Position numbers and translations under genes: made by a program
The notes under the pieces: generated by a model
Told to the model about the DNA's origin: nothing
The model's input: the letters and a program-made list of their open reading frames with translations, nothing else
Databases searched by the model: none
Source: Phymorhynchus buccinoides
Lineage: Eukaryota; Mollusca; Gastropoda; Neogastropoda; Raphitomidae
Direction of reading: 5' to 3'
Assembly: GCA_017654935.2 (NCBI GenBank)
Contig: CM065687.1
Span: forward strand, 24,555,139-24,619,138
Length of the DNA: 64,000 nucleotides
Part shown: one piece after another, positions 25,113 to 36,799 of the stretch
Layout: every line of letters begins with the position of its first letter
Position numbering within the stretch: the first letter of the stretch is position 1

Positions 25113-25213
25113 CGACAGATACAGCGGAATGATGTATTTCCAACAAAGCTTGAAATACAGAGAGGGCCTCTTCCCAACCATGGTCGTCAGATCTTCGTAC
25201 AAATTTGGTATAC
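25113..25213 (-). CDS. Gene B exon 12: TM11
   Basis: 101 nt, phase 1 to phase 0, with acceptor GCTTAAG and donor TCG/GTAAGT. It encodes IPNLYEDLTTMVGKRPSLYF, then KLCWKYIIPLYLS. It matches the canonical YEDI-x-x-M-(I/L)-G-x-x-P, then CW and P. The exon is too short to stand out as an open frame; it was found by phase and motif. Confidence 0.92.
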
Positions 25214-25844
25214 CTTAAGCATAATAAAAATAACATATTAATGTTACGTCTACTGCTACTAAGTAATACTACTATTGTACTAATTATAAGTATCACATAT
25301 ATTTAATTATTTGTTAACTGTAAACCGCCATGCTACGCTGCATTTCTAAAAAACTTTTATAAATCAATTCAGCAACAGTCAAGCAGAAATTAAGAATTCG
25401 TATGAATACTTAGACATAGACAGCAAGTAGATGAGAGGGCAGGAGGGTGAATCGCACGTAAGAGGAAACTTGGATAGACAAAGGAAAGGAAGAAGAGATT
25501 TGAAAGAATAAGATATGACGAACATTACATGAATATGAACATGAATGCAAAAACGGTTAAGCATTTTTTAACCACAACAACAATTTGATTTATGTATTTT
25601 GCATGACCAGAAATGAAAGCGAAAACTTAACTACATAATAAAATCATGATGTGCGTTTACTAGAATCTGCAGGGTATACATAATATATATGCCAATATAG
25701 CTTCATATATGCAGATCCATCTCCATTAATGATACCGGGGGTCCTTCAGTGCAAGCGCTTCCCCTGCTATCTGCCGTCGTGCTGATAACAGCTTCATCAA
25801 TTTTTCTTTTTGTTTAGTTACTGCATCATTCTACTGTTTTTCTG

Positions 25845-26095
25845 TCTGATTAGTCCATTCTCATGCCTTTTGTTTCTAGAAATTGTTAAAAACAAATTTC
25901 TCCATTGAGCTCCTCAGAAAAGGGAAATGAGTTGGCTGAGGATAGTAGAAAACAGGAAACTGAAGACTGGGCATAATTATATTATGTATTTTACCCATTA
26001 CTGCAAGCTTATATCCATGGCCTGGGAACACAGAAGAAGAAGAAGAAGAAGAAGAAGAAGAAGAAGAAGAAGAAGAAGAAGAAGAAGAAGAAATT
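25845..26095. repeat. Dispersed repeat with (GAA)n tail, copy 2
   Basis: Same family as 13990-14265. It ends ATGGCCTGGGAACACA followed by (GAA)n, immediately downstream of exon 11B. Confidence 0.65.
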
Positions 26096-26139
26096 AGATC
26101 TAGAAGAAGAAGAAGAAAGCAGATAATAAGGATGCTTAC

Positions 26140-26239
26140 CATACCCCCAGGCCACCACTAGCACCTCTATCAGCCCATTGAGGAGGAAACAGAAAGGACC
26201 CACATGGGAGGACAGCAGGTTGACCCCATGGTTCCCTCC
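26140..26239 (-). CDS. Gene B exon 11: TM10
   Basis: 100 nt, phase 0 to phase 1, with acceptor TTGTGACAG and donor ATG/GTAAGC. It encodes GGNHGVNLLSSHVG, then LLNGLIEVLVVAWGYG, which is the family's GG-x-x-x-x-x-L-(F/I)-(D/S) start and the W-x-YG end of TM10. Confidence 0.93.
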
Positions 26240-26514
26240 CTGTCACAAAGAAAAAGGTACACTCTGTATCTTGGTGGTAACAAGTATTTGCTAAATGTTT
26301 ATACCTTAATAGTAAACCAGTACACGCATTTGTTTAACTGGACAAGAAACACACGGGTGAGAAGTGAGAAAGCAGACAGTTTGCCTTGAAGACATTAGAA
26401 GGTATGCATTAGAAGGTACTGACGTTGAAAGGCAATGGTAAAGAATGTGAAGAATGGTCATTGTTGACTGTTCTTTTTTCTATGGTAAAGAGTGTGCAGA
26501 AAACCCCCCCCAAC

Positions 26515-29500
26515 AACAACAACAACAGTGTTGTTAGTTTTCAATGAGTGATGTGTTTTAGTAAGAAAAGTGTTGTTAGTTTTCAATGAGTGAGTGAAGA
26601 AAAGAGTGTGTTTTTAATGAAAAGTGTTGTAAGAAAAGAGTAAACAGTGTTGTTAGTTTTCAATGAGTGATGTGTTTGTAAGAAAAGAGTAAACAGTGTT
26701 GTTAGTTTTCAATGAGTGATGTGTTTGTAAGAAAAGAGTAAACAGTGTTGTTAGTTTTCAATGAGTGATGTGTTTGTAAGAAAAGAGTAAACAGTGTTGT
26801 TAGTTTTCAATGAGTGATGTGTTTGTAAGAAAAGAGTAAACAGTGTTGTTAGTTTTCAATGAGTGATGTGTTTAAGTAAGAAAAGAGTAAACAGTGTTGT
26901 TAGTTTTCAATGAGTGATGTGTTTGTAAGAAAAAGAAAAGTGTTGTTAGTAAACAGTGTGTGTAAGAAAAGAGTAGTTTTCAATGAGTGATGTGTTTGTA
27001 AAAGAGTAAACAGTGTTGTTAGAAAAGAGTAAACAGTGTTGTTAGTTTTCAATGAGTGTTTGTATAAACAGTGTTGTTAGTTTTCAATGAGTGATGTGTT
27101 TGTAAGAAAAGAGTAAACAGTGTTGTTAGTTTTCAATGAGTGATGTGTTTGTAAGAAAAGAGTAAACAGTGTTGTTAGTTTTCAATGAGTGATGTGTTTG
27201 TAAGAAAAGAGTAAACAGTGTTGTTAGTTTTCAAAAGTGATGTGTTTGTAAAAAAGAGTAAACAGTGTTGTTAGTTTTCAATGAGTGATGTGTTTGTAAG
27301 AAAAGAGTAAACAGTGTTGTTAGTTTTCAATGAGTGATGTGTTTGTAAGAAAAGAGTAAACAGTGTTGTTAGTTTTCAATGAGTGATGTGTTTGTAAGAA
27401 AAGAGTAAACAGTGTTGTTAGTTTTCAATGAGTGATGTGTTTGTAAGAAAAGAGTAAACAGTGTTGTTAGTTTTCAATGAGTGATGTGTTTGTAAGAAAA
27501 GAGTAAACAGTGTTGTTAGTTTTCAATGAGTGATGTGTTTGTAAGAAAAGAGTAAACAGTGTTGTTAGTTTTCAATGTGTTTGTAAGAAAAGAGTAAACA
27601 GTGTTGTTAGTTTTCAATGAGTGATGTGAAAAGAGTAAACAGTGTTGTTAGTTTTCAATGAGTGATGTGTTTGTAAGAAAAGAGTAAACAGTGTTGTTAG
27701 TTTTCAATGAGTGATGTGTTTGTAAGAAAAGAGTAAACAGTGTTGTTAGTTTTCAATGAGTGATGTGTTTGTTAGTTTTCAATAATGAAAAGAGTAAACA
27801 GTGTTGTTAGTTTTCAATGAGTGATGTGTTTGTAAGAAAAGAGTAAACAGTGTTGTTAGTTTTCAATGAATGTGTTTGTAAAAAAGAGTAAACAGTGTTG
27901 TTAGTTTTCAATGAGTGATGTGTTTGTAAGAAAAGAGTAAACAGTGTTGTTAGTTTTCAATGAGTGATGTGTTTGTAAGAAAAGAGTAAACAGTGTTGTT
28001 AGTTTTCAATGAGTGATGTGTTAGTAAGAAAAGAGTAAACAGTGTTGTTAGTTTTCAATGAGTGATGTGTTAACAAGAAAAGAGTAAACAGTGTTGTTAG
28101 TTTTCAATGAGTGATGTGTTTGTAAGAAAAGAGTAAACAGTGTTGTTAGTTTTCAATGAGTGATGTGTTTGTAATGAAAAGAGTAAACAGTGTTGTTAGT
28201 TTTCAATGAGTGATGTGTTTGTAAGAAAAGAGTAAACAGTGTTGTTAGTTTTCAATGAGTGTGTGTTTGTATGTGTGTTGTTAGTTTTCAATGAATGTGT
28301 TAGTAAAAAGAGTAAACAGTGTTGTTAGTTTTCAATGAGTGATGTGTTTGTAAGAAAAGAGTAAACAGTGTTTAGTTTTCAATGAGTGATGTGTTTGTAA
28401 GAAAAGAGTAGTTTTCAATGAGTGATGTGTTTGTAAGAAAAGAGTAAACAGTGTTGTTAGTTTTCAATGAGTGATGTGTTTGTAAGAAAAGAGTAAACAG
28501 TGTTGTTAGTTTTCAATGAGTGATGTGTTTGTAAGAAAAGAGTAAACAGTGTTGTTAGTTTTCAATGAGTGATGTGTTTGTAAGAAAAGAGTAAACAGTG
28601 TTGTTAGTTTTCAATGAGTGATGTGTTTGTAAGAAAAGAGTAAACAGTGTTGTTAGTTTTCAATGAGTGATGTGTTTGTAAGAAAAGAGTAAACAGTGTT
28701 GTTAGTTTTCAATGAGTGATGTGTTTGTAAGAAAAGAGTAAACAGTGTTGTTAGTTTTCAATGAGTGATGTGTTTGTAAGAAAAGAGTAAACAGTGTTGT
28801 TAGTTTTCAATGAGTGATGTGTTTGTAAGAAAAGAGTAAACAGTGTTGTTAGTTTTCAATGAGTGATGTGTTTGTAAGAAAAGAGTAAACAGTGTTGTTA
28901 GTTTTCAATGAGTGATGTGTTTGTAAGAAAAGAGTAAACAGTGTTGTTAGTTTTCAATGAGTGATGTGTTTGTAAGAAAAGAGTAAACAGTGTTGTTAGT
29001 TTTCAATGAGTGATGTGTTTGTAAGAAAAGAGTAAACAGTGTTGTTAGTTTTCAATGAGTGATGTGTTTGTAAGAAAAGAGTAAACAGTGTTGTTAGTTT
29101 TCAATGAGTGATGTGTTTGTAAGAAAAGAGTAAACAGTGTTGTTAGTTTTCAATGAGTGATGTGTTTGTAAGAAAAGAGTAAACAGTGTTGTTAGTTTTC
29201 AATGAGTGATGTGTTTGTAAGAAAAGAGTAAACAGTGTTGTTAGTTTTCAATGAGTGATGTGTTTGTAAGAAAAGAGTAAACAGTGTTGTTAGTTTTCAA
29301 TGAGTGATGTGTTTGTAAGAAAAGAGTAAACAGTGTTGTTAGTTTTCAATGAGTGATGTGTTTGTAAGAAAAGAGTAAACAGTGTTGTTAGTTTTCAATG
29401 AGTGATGTGTTAGTAAGAAAAGAGTAAACAGTGTTGTTAGTTTTCAATGAGTGATGTGTTAGTAAAAAAGAGTAAACTGTGTTGTTAGTTTTCAATGAGT

Positions 29501-31826
29501 GATGTGTTTGTAAGAAAAGAGTAAACAGTGTTGTTAGTTTTCAATGAGTGATGTGTTTGTAAGAAAAGAGTAAACAGTGTTGTTAAGAAAAGAGTAAACA
29601 GTGTTGTTAGTTTTCAATGAGTGATGTGTTTGTAAGAAAAGAGTAAACAGTGTTGTTAGTTTTCAATGAGTGATGTGTTTGTAAGAAAAGAGTAAACAGT
29701 GTTGTTAGTTTTCAATGAGTGATGTGTTTGTAAGAAAAGAGTAAACAGTGTTGTTAGTTTTCAATGAGTGATGTGTTTGTAAGAAAAGAGTAAACAGTGT
29801 TGTTAGTTTTCAATGAGTGATGTGTTTGTAAGAAAAGAGTAAACAGTGTTGTTAGTTTTCAATGAGTGATGTGTTTGTGTTAAGAGTAAGAAAACAGTGT
29901 TGTTAGTTTTCAATGAGTGATGTGTTTGTAAGAAAAGAGTAAACAGTGTTGTTAGTTTTCAATGAGTGATGTGTTTGTAAGAAAAGAGTAAACAGTGTTG
30001 TTAGTTTTCAATGAGTGATGTGTTTGTAAGAAAAGAGTAAACAGTGTTGTTAGTTTTCAATGAGTGATGTGTTTGTAAGAAAAGAGTAAACAGTGTTGTT
30101 AGTTTTCAATGAGTGATGTGTTTGTAAGAAAAGAGTAAACAGTGTTGTTAGTTTTCAATGAGTGATGTGTTAAGAAAAGAGTGTAAGAAAAAAAGAGTAA
30201 ACAGTGTTGTTAGTTTTCAATGAGTGATGTGTTTGTAAGAAAAGAGTAAACAGTGTTGTTAGTTTTCAATGAGTGATGTGTTTGTAAGAAAAGAGTAAAC
30301 AGTGTTGTTAGTTTTCAATGAGTGATGTGTTTGTAAGAAAAGAGTAAACAGTGTTGTTAGTTTTCAATGAGTGATGTGTTTGTAAGAAAAGAGTAAACAG
30401 TGTTGTTAGTTTTCAATGAGTGATGTGTTTGTAAGAAAAGAGTAAACAGTGTTGTTAGTTTTCAATGAGTGATGTGTTTGTAAGAAAAGAGTAAACAGTG
30501 TTGTTAGTTTTCAATGAGTGATGTGTTTGTAAGAAAAGAGTAAACAGTGTTGTTAGTTTTCAATGAGTGATGTGTTTGTAAGAAAAGAGTAAACAAAAGA
30601 GTAAACAGTGTTGTTAGTTTTCAATGAGTGATGTGTTTGTAAGAAAAGAGTAAACTAGTTTTCAATGAGTGATGTGTTTGTAAGAAAAGAGTAAACAGTG
30701 TTGTTAGTTTTCAATGAGTGATGTGTTTGTAAGAAAAGAGTAAACAGTGTTGTTAGTTTTCAATGAGTGATGTGTTTGTAAGAAAAGAGTAAACAGTGTT
30801 GTTAGTTTTCAATGAGTGATGTGTTTGTAGGAAAAGAGTAAACAGTGTTGTTAGTTTTCAATGAGTGATGTGTTTGTAAGAAAAGAGTAAACAGTGTTGT
30901 TAGTTTTCAATGAGTGATGTGTTAGTAAACTGTGAAAAGAGTAAACAGTGTTGTTAGTTTTCAATGAGTGATGTGTTTGTAAGAAAAGAGTAAACAGTGT
31001 TGTTAGTTTTCAATGAGTGATGTGTTTGTAAGAAAAGAGTAAACAGTGTTGTTAGTTTTCAATGAGTGATGTGTTTGTAAGAAAAGAGTAAACAGTGTTG
31101 TTAGTTTTCAATGAGTGATGTGTTTGTAAGAAAAGAGTAAACAGTGTTGTTAGTTTTCAATGAGTGATGTGTTTGTAAGAAAAGAGTAAACAGTGTTGTT
31201 AGTTTTCAATGAGTGATGTGTTTGTAAGAAAAGAGTAAACAGTGTTGTTAGTTTTCAATGAGTGATGTGTTTGTAAGAAAAGAGTAAACAGTGTTGTTAG
31301 TTTTCAATGAGTGATGTGTTTGTGTTGTTAGTTTTCAATGAAAAGAGTAAACAGTGTTGTTAGTTTTCAAGTGAGTGATGTGTTGTTAGTTTTCAATGAG
31401 TGATGTAAGAAAAGAGTAAACAGTGTTGTTAGTTTTCAATGAGTGATGTGTTTGTAAGAAAAGAGTAAACAGTGTTGTTAGTTTTCAATGAGTGATGTGT
31501 TTGTAAGAAAAGAGTAAACAGTGTTGTTAGTTTTCAATGAGTGATGTGTTTGTAAGAAAAGAGTAAACAGTGTTGTTAGTTTTCAATGAGTGATGTGTTT
31601 GTAAGAAAAGAGTAAACAGTGTTGTTAGTTTTCAATGAGTGATGTGTTTGTAAGAAAAGAGTAAACAGTGTTGTTAGTTTTCAATGAGTGATGTGTTTGT
31701 AAGAAAAGAGTAAACAGTGTTGTTAGTTTTCAATGAGTGATGTGTTTGTAAGAAAAGAGTAAACAGTGTTGTTAGTTTTCAATGAGTGATGTGTTTGTAA
31801 GAAAAGAGTAAACAGTGTTGTTAGTT
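26515..31826. repeat. 49-bp tandem array in intron 10 of gene B
   Basis: About 105 copies of a 49-bp unit (GTAAGAAAAGAGTAAACAGT plus a TGTTGTTAGTTTTCAATGAG half and a short tail). Copies are nearly identical, with occasional truncated or rearranged units. No similarity to a neighbouring exon was found. Confidence 0.97.
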
Positions 31827-32002
31827 AAAAAATAAAAATAAAAGACGTTGAAAGGCATACTTTACCTTGAAGATGAATTTTTCTTTCTCATCCTCAGAGT
31901 GAAACACCTTTGTTGATACTTTTTTTTCAAGACGAAAGATACAGACCTTGTTTCCAAGATAACAGAGTAACTTTAGAAAAAAAGTACCGGTAGAAGCTTT
32001 AC

Positions 32003-32131
32003 CTTGAGGGTAAAAGGTAGGCTGAGGAGGAAGCTGATGACGCAATAGCTCAGTAACGTTGGGTATCGCCGTTTGGCCAGTGTCGGGAACTTATCCAACA
32101 GAAGCGTGGGCGCTACGATGGCATAGGCGAT
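32003..32131 (-). CDS. Gene B exon 10: end of TM8 to TM9
   Basis: 129 nt, phase 0 to phase 0, with acceptor TCTCACAG and donor AAG/GTAAAG. It encodes IAYAIVAPTLLLDKFPTLAK, then RRYPTLL and LLSLPFTLK. It matches the SLC6 loop D-x-FP-x-(L/W) followed by RR and TM9. Confidence 0.93.
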
Positions 32132-32517
32132 CTGTGAGACACACTTAGAACTGTCATGCGCAATCTTACAATGTGAGCAAATTGATCGATCTGCATGCAC
32201 ATTACTGATCTTTTGCGCACATAACCGTCAATGTTTATGGGGGCTTTGGTGCAATACAAAACAAAAGAAGGAGAAATTAAGCCTATCGCTTTTGCTAAAT
32301 TCACACTTTCGCTTCCAGTCGTCGATAACTCATGACAATCGAGCATTGGCCTGGCACATAGGCTAGGGCGTTGCATGCAAATGCGTCTTTATACCGTCAG
32401 TTGTTGCAGTGGTAAATAAATAAATCATGTTTCTGTCATAATGCAAGTTGACAAGAAATCATCGATTGTCTGTGCAAATGATGATCATCAATAGGCTGTG
32501 CAATGTTTTTGTTTTAC

Positions 32518-32630
32518 CAGACTGGTCATGCCCACGCCGCAGACAGCCAAGAAGAAGACGATGGAGAGAAAGGGGCCGACCTTGTGACGGAGAATGGACT
32601 CCGGGTACACCACATAGGCCAGTTTGTTAC
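32518..32630 (-). CDS. Gene B exon 9: EL4 and TM8
   Basis: 113 nt, phase 1 to phase 0, with acceptor TTGTTCAG and donor CTG/GTAAAA. It encodes NKLAYVVYPESILRHKVGPF and onward to VCGVGMTSL. It matches the family's G-L-A-F-(I/V)-x-YPE and the TM8 G-x-(D/T)-S Na2-site motif, here GMTS. Confidence 0.94.
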
Positions 32631-32875
32631 CTGAACAACACGGGATAACATGACTGGAACAACCATATCATTTCTGTTGTGAGTAGATCACTGTACTCAG
32701 TGTTTCACACATTCGAAGCACATAATGCAAGCAATGACATGCACGCGTGTAATTATTCACAACACGATCATAGATTATATGTGCGTGCACGCACACACAC
32801 ACACACACACATACAAACTGAATTAATGGGAACAAATATTATGCCTGTACTCCCTTTAAGACCGTGGGCCACAGA

Positions 32876-33612
32876 GGGTTGATATAGTATCCTTGAAAGT
32901 GTTCATCGTGTTTGTACGTACAATACATTTGACTATTTTCTGGCCACAGAGGGTTGACATAGTATCCTTAAAAGTGTTCATCGTGTTTGTACGTACAATA
33001 CATTTGACTATTTTCTGGCCACAGAGGGTTGATATACTATCCTTGCAAGTGTTCATCGTGTTGGTAGGTACAATACATTTGACTATTTTCTGGCCACAGA
33101 GGGTTGATATACTATCATTGAAAGTGTTCATCGTGTTGGTAGGTACAATACATTTGACTATTGTCTGGCCACAGAAGGTTGATATACTATCCTTGAAAGT
33201 GTTCATGATGTTGGTAGGTACAATACATTTGACTATTTTCTGGCCACAGAGGGTTGATATACTATCATTGAAAGTGTTCATCGTGTTGGTAGGTACAATA
33301 CATTTGACTATTTTCTGGCCACAGAGGGTTGATATACTATCATTGAAAGTGTTCATCGTGTTGGTAGGTACAATACATTTGACTATTGTCTGGCCACAGA
33401 AGGTTGATATACTATCCTTGAAAGTGTTCATGATGTTGGTAGGTACAATACATTTGACTATTTTCTGGCCACAGAGGGTTGATATAGTATCCTTGAAAGT
33501 GTTCATGATGTTGGTAAGTACAATACATTTGACTATTTTCTGGCCACAGAGGGTTGATATAGTATCCTTGAAAGTGTTCGTCGTGTTGGCAGGTACAATA
33601 CATTTGACTGTT
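32876..33612. repeat. 75-bp tandem array in intron 8 of gene B
   Basis: About ten units of 75 bp (TTTCTGGCCACAGAGGGTTG, then ATACTATC...GTGTTCATCGTGTTGGTAGG). Because the period is 25 codons, both strands stay open for more than 200 codons. I treat those frames as artefacts. Confidence 0.95.
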
Positions 33613-34187
33613 TTCTTCTTAACACATTACAAAAGGGTTTTTGTTTACCTTACTGACTGGAGAATGCCGAAAACAAGGGAGTCCATACACATTCGACTAC
33701 AATCGGCCGTTATGAGCATGGACCAGGGTCAGGGATCTACAACCCGCTTTTGTTCATCTTCGCAAGATTGGTGGAACCCCCCAATAATCACAACTGAGAG
33801 TGAGACGTTGTCCTCAAGTCAGTTGCTCCGAGGAAGTCCACAGTATTGAGCGAAACAGTCTTCTTCTTCTTCGCTGTGCGTGGCCACAATCAACTCTTTT
33901 TGATTATTTTGCCACGGAACCGGGAGGTTCTACCACTTAAGCCCGAAGAAAAGGCTCAAAACCTGAGAAGAAACTGAAAAGTTAGGCCTTAGACAGAAGA
34001 GGGACAGATAAAAAGATAAAGGATTAAGTGCTTGCACTGGGTTAAGACCATTAAACCCCCCAGTTCAGAAGAGAAGGGGGGGGGGGGAGAAAAGAAAGTA
34101 AGTCAGTAAGGTAAATAAAAAACCCTTTGTGTTGTGCTAAGAAGAAAATAGCAAAATGCATGAGTCGATACACTACTGTAGGCCTAC

Positions 34188-34315
34188 CTTCGTAATGGAC
34201 AACTTCTTCAATGGGCTGGGCCAGTTCGTGGGACAGGTAGCCCATCCTGGCAAAGAACACGAAGCCCACCACCACACTGGTCAGGGCATCCGTGATGACC
34301 ACACCCATGGACATT
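34188..34315 (-). CDS. Gene B exon 8: TM7 and following loop
   Basis: 128 nt, phase 2 to phase 1, with acceptor GTGCACAG and donor GAAG/GTAGGC. It encodes MSMGVVITDALTSVVVGFVF, then ARMGYLSHELAQPIEEVVHY. It corresponds to the conserved D-x-L-T-S-(V/I)-x-x-G-x-V-x-F block and the G-x-(L/M)-(A/S)-HE loop of SLC6 proteins. Confidence 0.94.
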
Positions 34316-34331
34316 CTGTGCACCAATAGTG

Positions 34332-34337
34332 GAGAGA

Positions 34338-34421
<84 letters not shown>
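34332..34421. repeat. (GA)n microsatellite next to exon 8B acceptor
   Basis: About 90 bp of (GA)n, 16 bp upstream of exon 8 in the transcript. Confidence 0.95.
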
Positions 34422-34422
<1 letters not shown>

Positions 34423-34880
34423 TGGGATATAAGGTCCCCCTTGGGGAAGGAAGCCCCTACTAATTATTAGTAAAGGAGTTGTGGTAAAAACATCCACCAG
34501 GAATGAAATCGCGGAACTAAAAAGCATGCTGTGTTTTCTGTCAAATCAATTAACGTTACAAACCACAAGGAAACATCAGCCACACATTGAGTTTCGTGTA
34601 TTTTCCAGTGTTCAACATTTTTTTGGAATTTTGAACATAAGCTCCCTTACTAATAACCTCTTGCATGCGAATCCATGCGGGCAAAATGACGACATTGGCG
34701 ATGTTAAAACTTCAATGCATATGACGTTGGAATGCATATTTCTTTTCTTTTAGAACACCAAGTTTTCAAGTTTATGTTGTCAGTTTGACTCTAAGAGGTG
34801 TCTGCTTTATTTCGTACAGGCAGTGTAGGGTTAATAGGAGAGGCGTTTTACCCCTGGCTCCCCTAGCCCTATGTGACTAG

Positions 34881-35115
<235 letters not shown>

Positions 35116-35386
35116 GAAAGCAACTGAAAAATAACTCAACATGTTCCAAACTACTAAACATTAGTGTTGTGTGTGTGGGATATTGTGCATGTGTGTGTGT
35201 GTGTATCAATTAAAAGTGTGGTGTGCATAGTGTTTAAGTGTGTGTGTACACGTTTTAAATTAAAAGTGTGTTTGTGTGTGTGTGTGTTGGGTGATTTTCT
35301 TAGGGGCTATTCCATTCACAACGCTGTACATGCATACACATTTGTGTGTTTAAAGATTTGTCACATTTAGTGTGTGTGTGTGTGTG

Positions 35387-35426
<40 letters not shown>

Positions 35427-35844
35427 GCGCGTGCTTTAACTGTTGTTTTTCCCTTTCCTACTTTTAAGATCAACAAAATGTGAAACCTGAAATGACTAGC
35501 TCATAAGATGATGTCATTTGTTTTACATCACAAAAATGGCATCATTTATTTTTGTAGTCTTATCTAAAATTAGACAAGCACATGTCCAGCCACCTTTTAA
35601 AAAACTAATTAATAACATATTTGCTACCAACCCGCTCTGTTGTCTACAACACATAATGAAGTGCATAATGAAAAGAATGACTTTCTTTTAACTGTGTTGT
35701 ATAAACATGCAACAAACAACATTCATGAAGACACATTAATGTAATAAGCATGCAATGGAAAAAATATGAATGCAAAACATATTAAATGAATTGAAAATAT
35801 TTGTTTGAATCAATAAAGAATGGACACAATAATTAAACAAAATA

Positions 35845-36421
35845 CAGTGAACCTAAATAGGAGACCGAAGAATTTTTTTTTTATTAAACAAATGTCACCA
35901 TCAAAGACTGATTCATGTGAATTAGTTATTATTTAGGTTTAAAAAAAAAAATGTTGGGCGCATGTCTGTCTGTCTCTCAAAAATGCTGGATGCACGTTTC
36001 TCCCTCTCTCTCTGTATCAGTGTATGTCTTTATGTTTTTGTGTTTGAGTGCGTGCATGCACGCTTGCATATCTTAAGGCAAAAACAAATGCTGGACTCAA
36101 CTTTTCCGTGATCTTTCCATGACTGTGATTTTAAAAAAAATACTTGCCCATGATTTGTGCTTAACCTGAATTTTTTATATATACTATAAGCATAATATTA
36201 AAAATTCGCGATCAGGGTGGTCGGATTACTGAGTGGTAAATTAAACTAGTTAATAGCGATTCAGACTGACATCACAGTCCGTTGTACTGAATAGCGGGGT
36301 GGTCGCTATACCGGAGACACCCTTAGTAATAAATAAGGACAACATTACAGACTGACAAAACACTGTCCGGTATACTGAGGTGCCCGCGATACTGAGGTGC
36401 CCGTTAAGTGAGGTTCGACTG
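35845..36421. mobile_element. pogo/Tigger-like MITE
   Basis: Left end CAGTGAACCT, right end (inverted) CAGTCGAACCTC, flanked by TA dinucleotides (35843-35844, 36422-36423). 577 bp, non-coding. Confidence 0.65.
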
Positions 36422-36520
36422 TAGCCAACCACATATCCTCATTTTGCTTGTCAAAAATGCACATTCATGACAAGCACCAGCGCATTGTTTTTTCTTAGTT
36501 AATGAACAAAGTGCACTGAC

Positions 36521-36627
36521 CCGAGAGTGCTGCCGTCCGAATATCGGCTGTAGCTGGTCATAGTGCTGATGATCCCTGAAGCCAGCATTGCTCCGAAGAA
36601 AACCTCTCCGCTAGCGTCCAGCCACAC
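36521..36627 (-). CDS. Gene B exon 7: TM6 substrate-binding segment
   Basis: 107 nt, phase 0 to phase 2, with acceptor TTTGAAG and donor CGG/GTCAGT. It encodes VWLDASGEVFFGAMLASGII followed by STMTSYSRYSDGSTL. This matches the SLC6 block VW-x-DA-x-x-(Q/E)-(I/V)-FF and the TM6 S-Y-(N/S)-(K/R)-(F/Y) end. Confidence 0.93.
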
Positions 36628-36799
36628 CTTCAAAGAAAAACCAATGCTTTGATAGGCAGACGCACGCACGCCCTCAGACAGACAGACAGACAGACAGATA
36701 GAGAAACGAACAGACCATCGTTCCAATAGCAATGCACTTTAGTTCGATAAAACTAGGAGTTAAAAAACAAACTAACGCGGAATCACGAATGCATGCATA

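Noticed and set aside
26515..33612. CRISPR array
   Set aside because: Units are contiguous tandem repeats with no unique spacers, no cas genes, and lie in introns of an animal gene.
32893..33849. 318-codon plus-strand frame with 25-residue repeats
   Set aside because: Product of the 75-bp array period; the non-repeat tail shows no domain and the array sits inside an intron of gene B.
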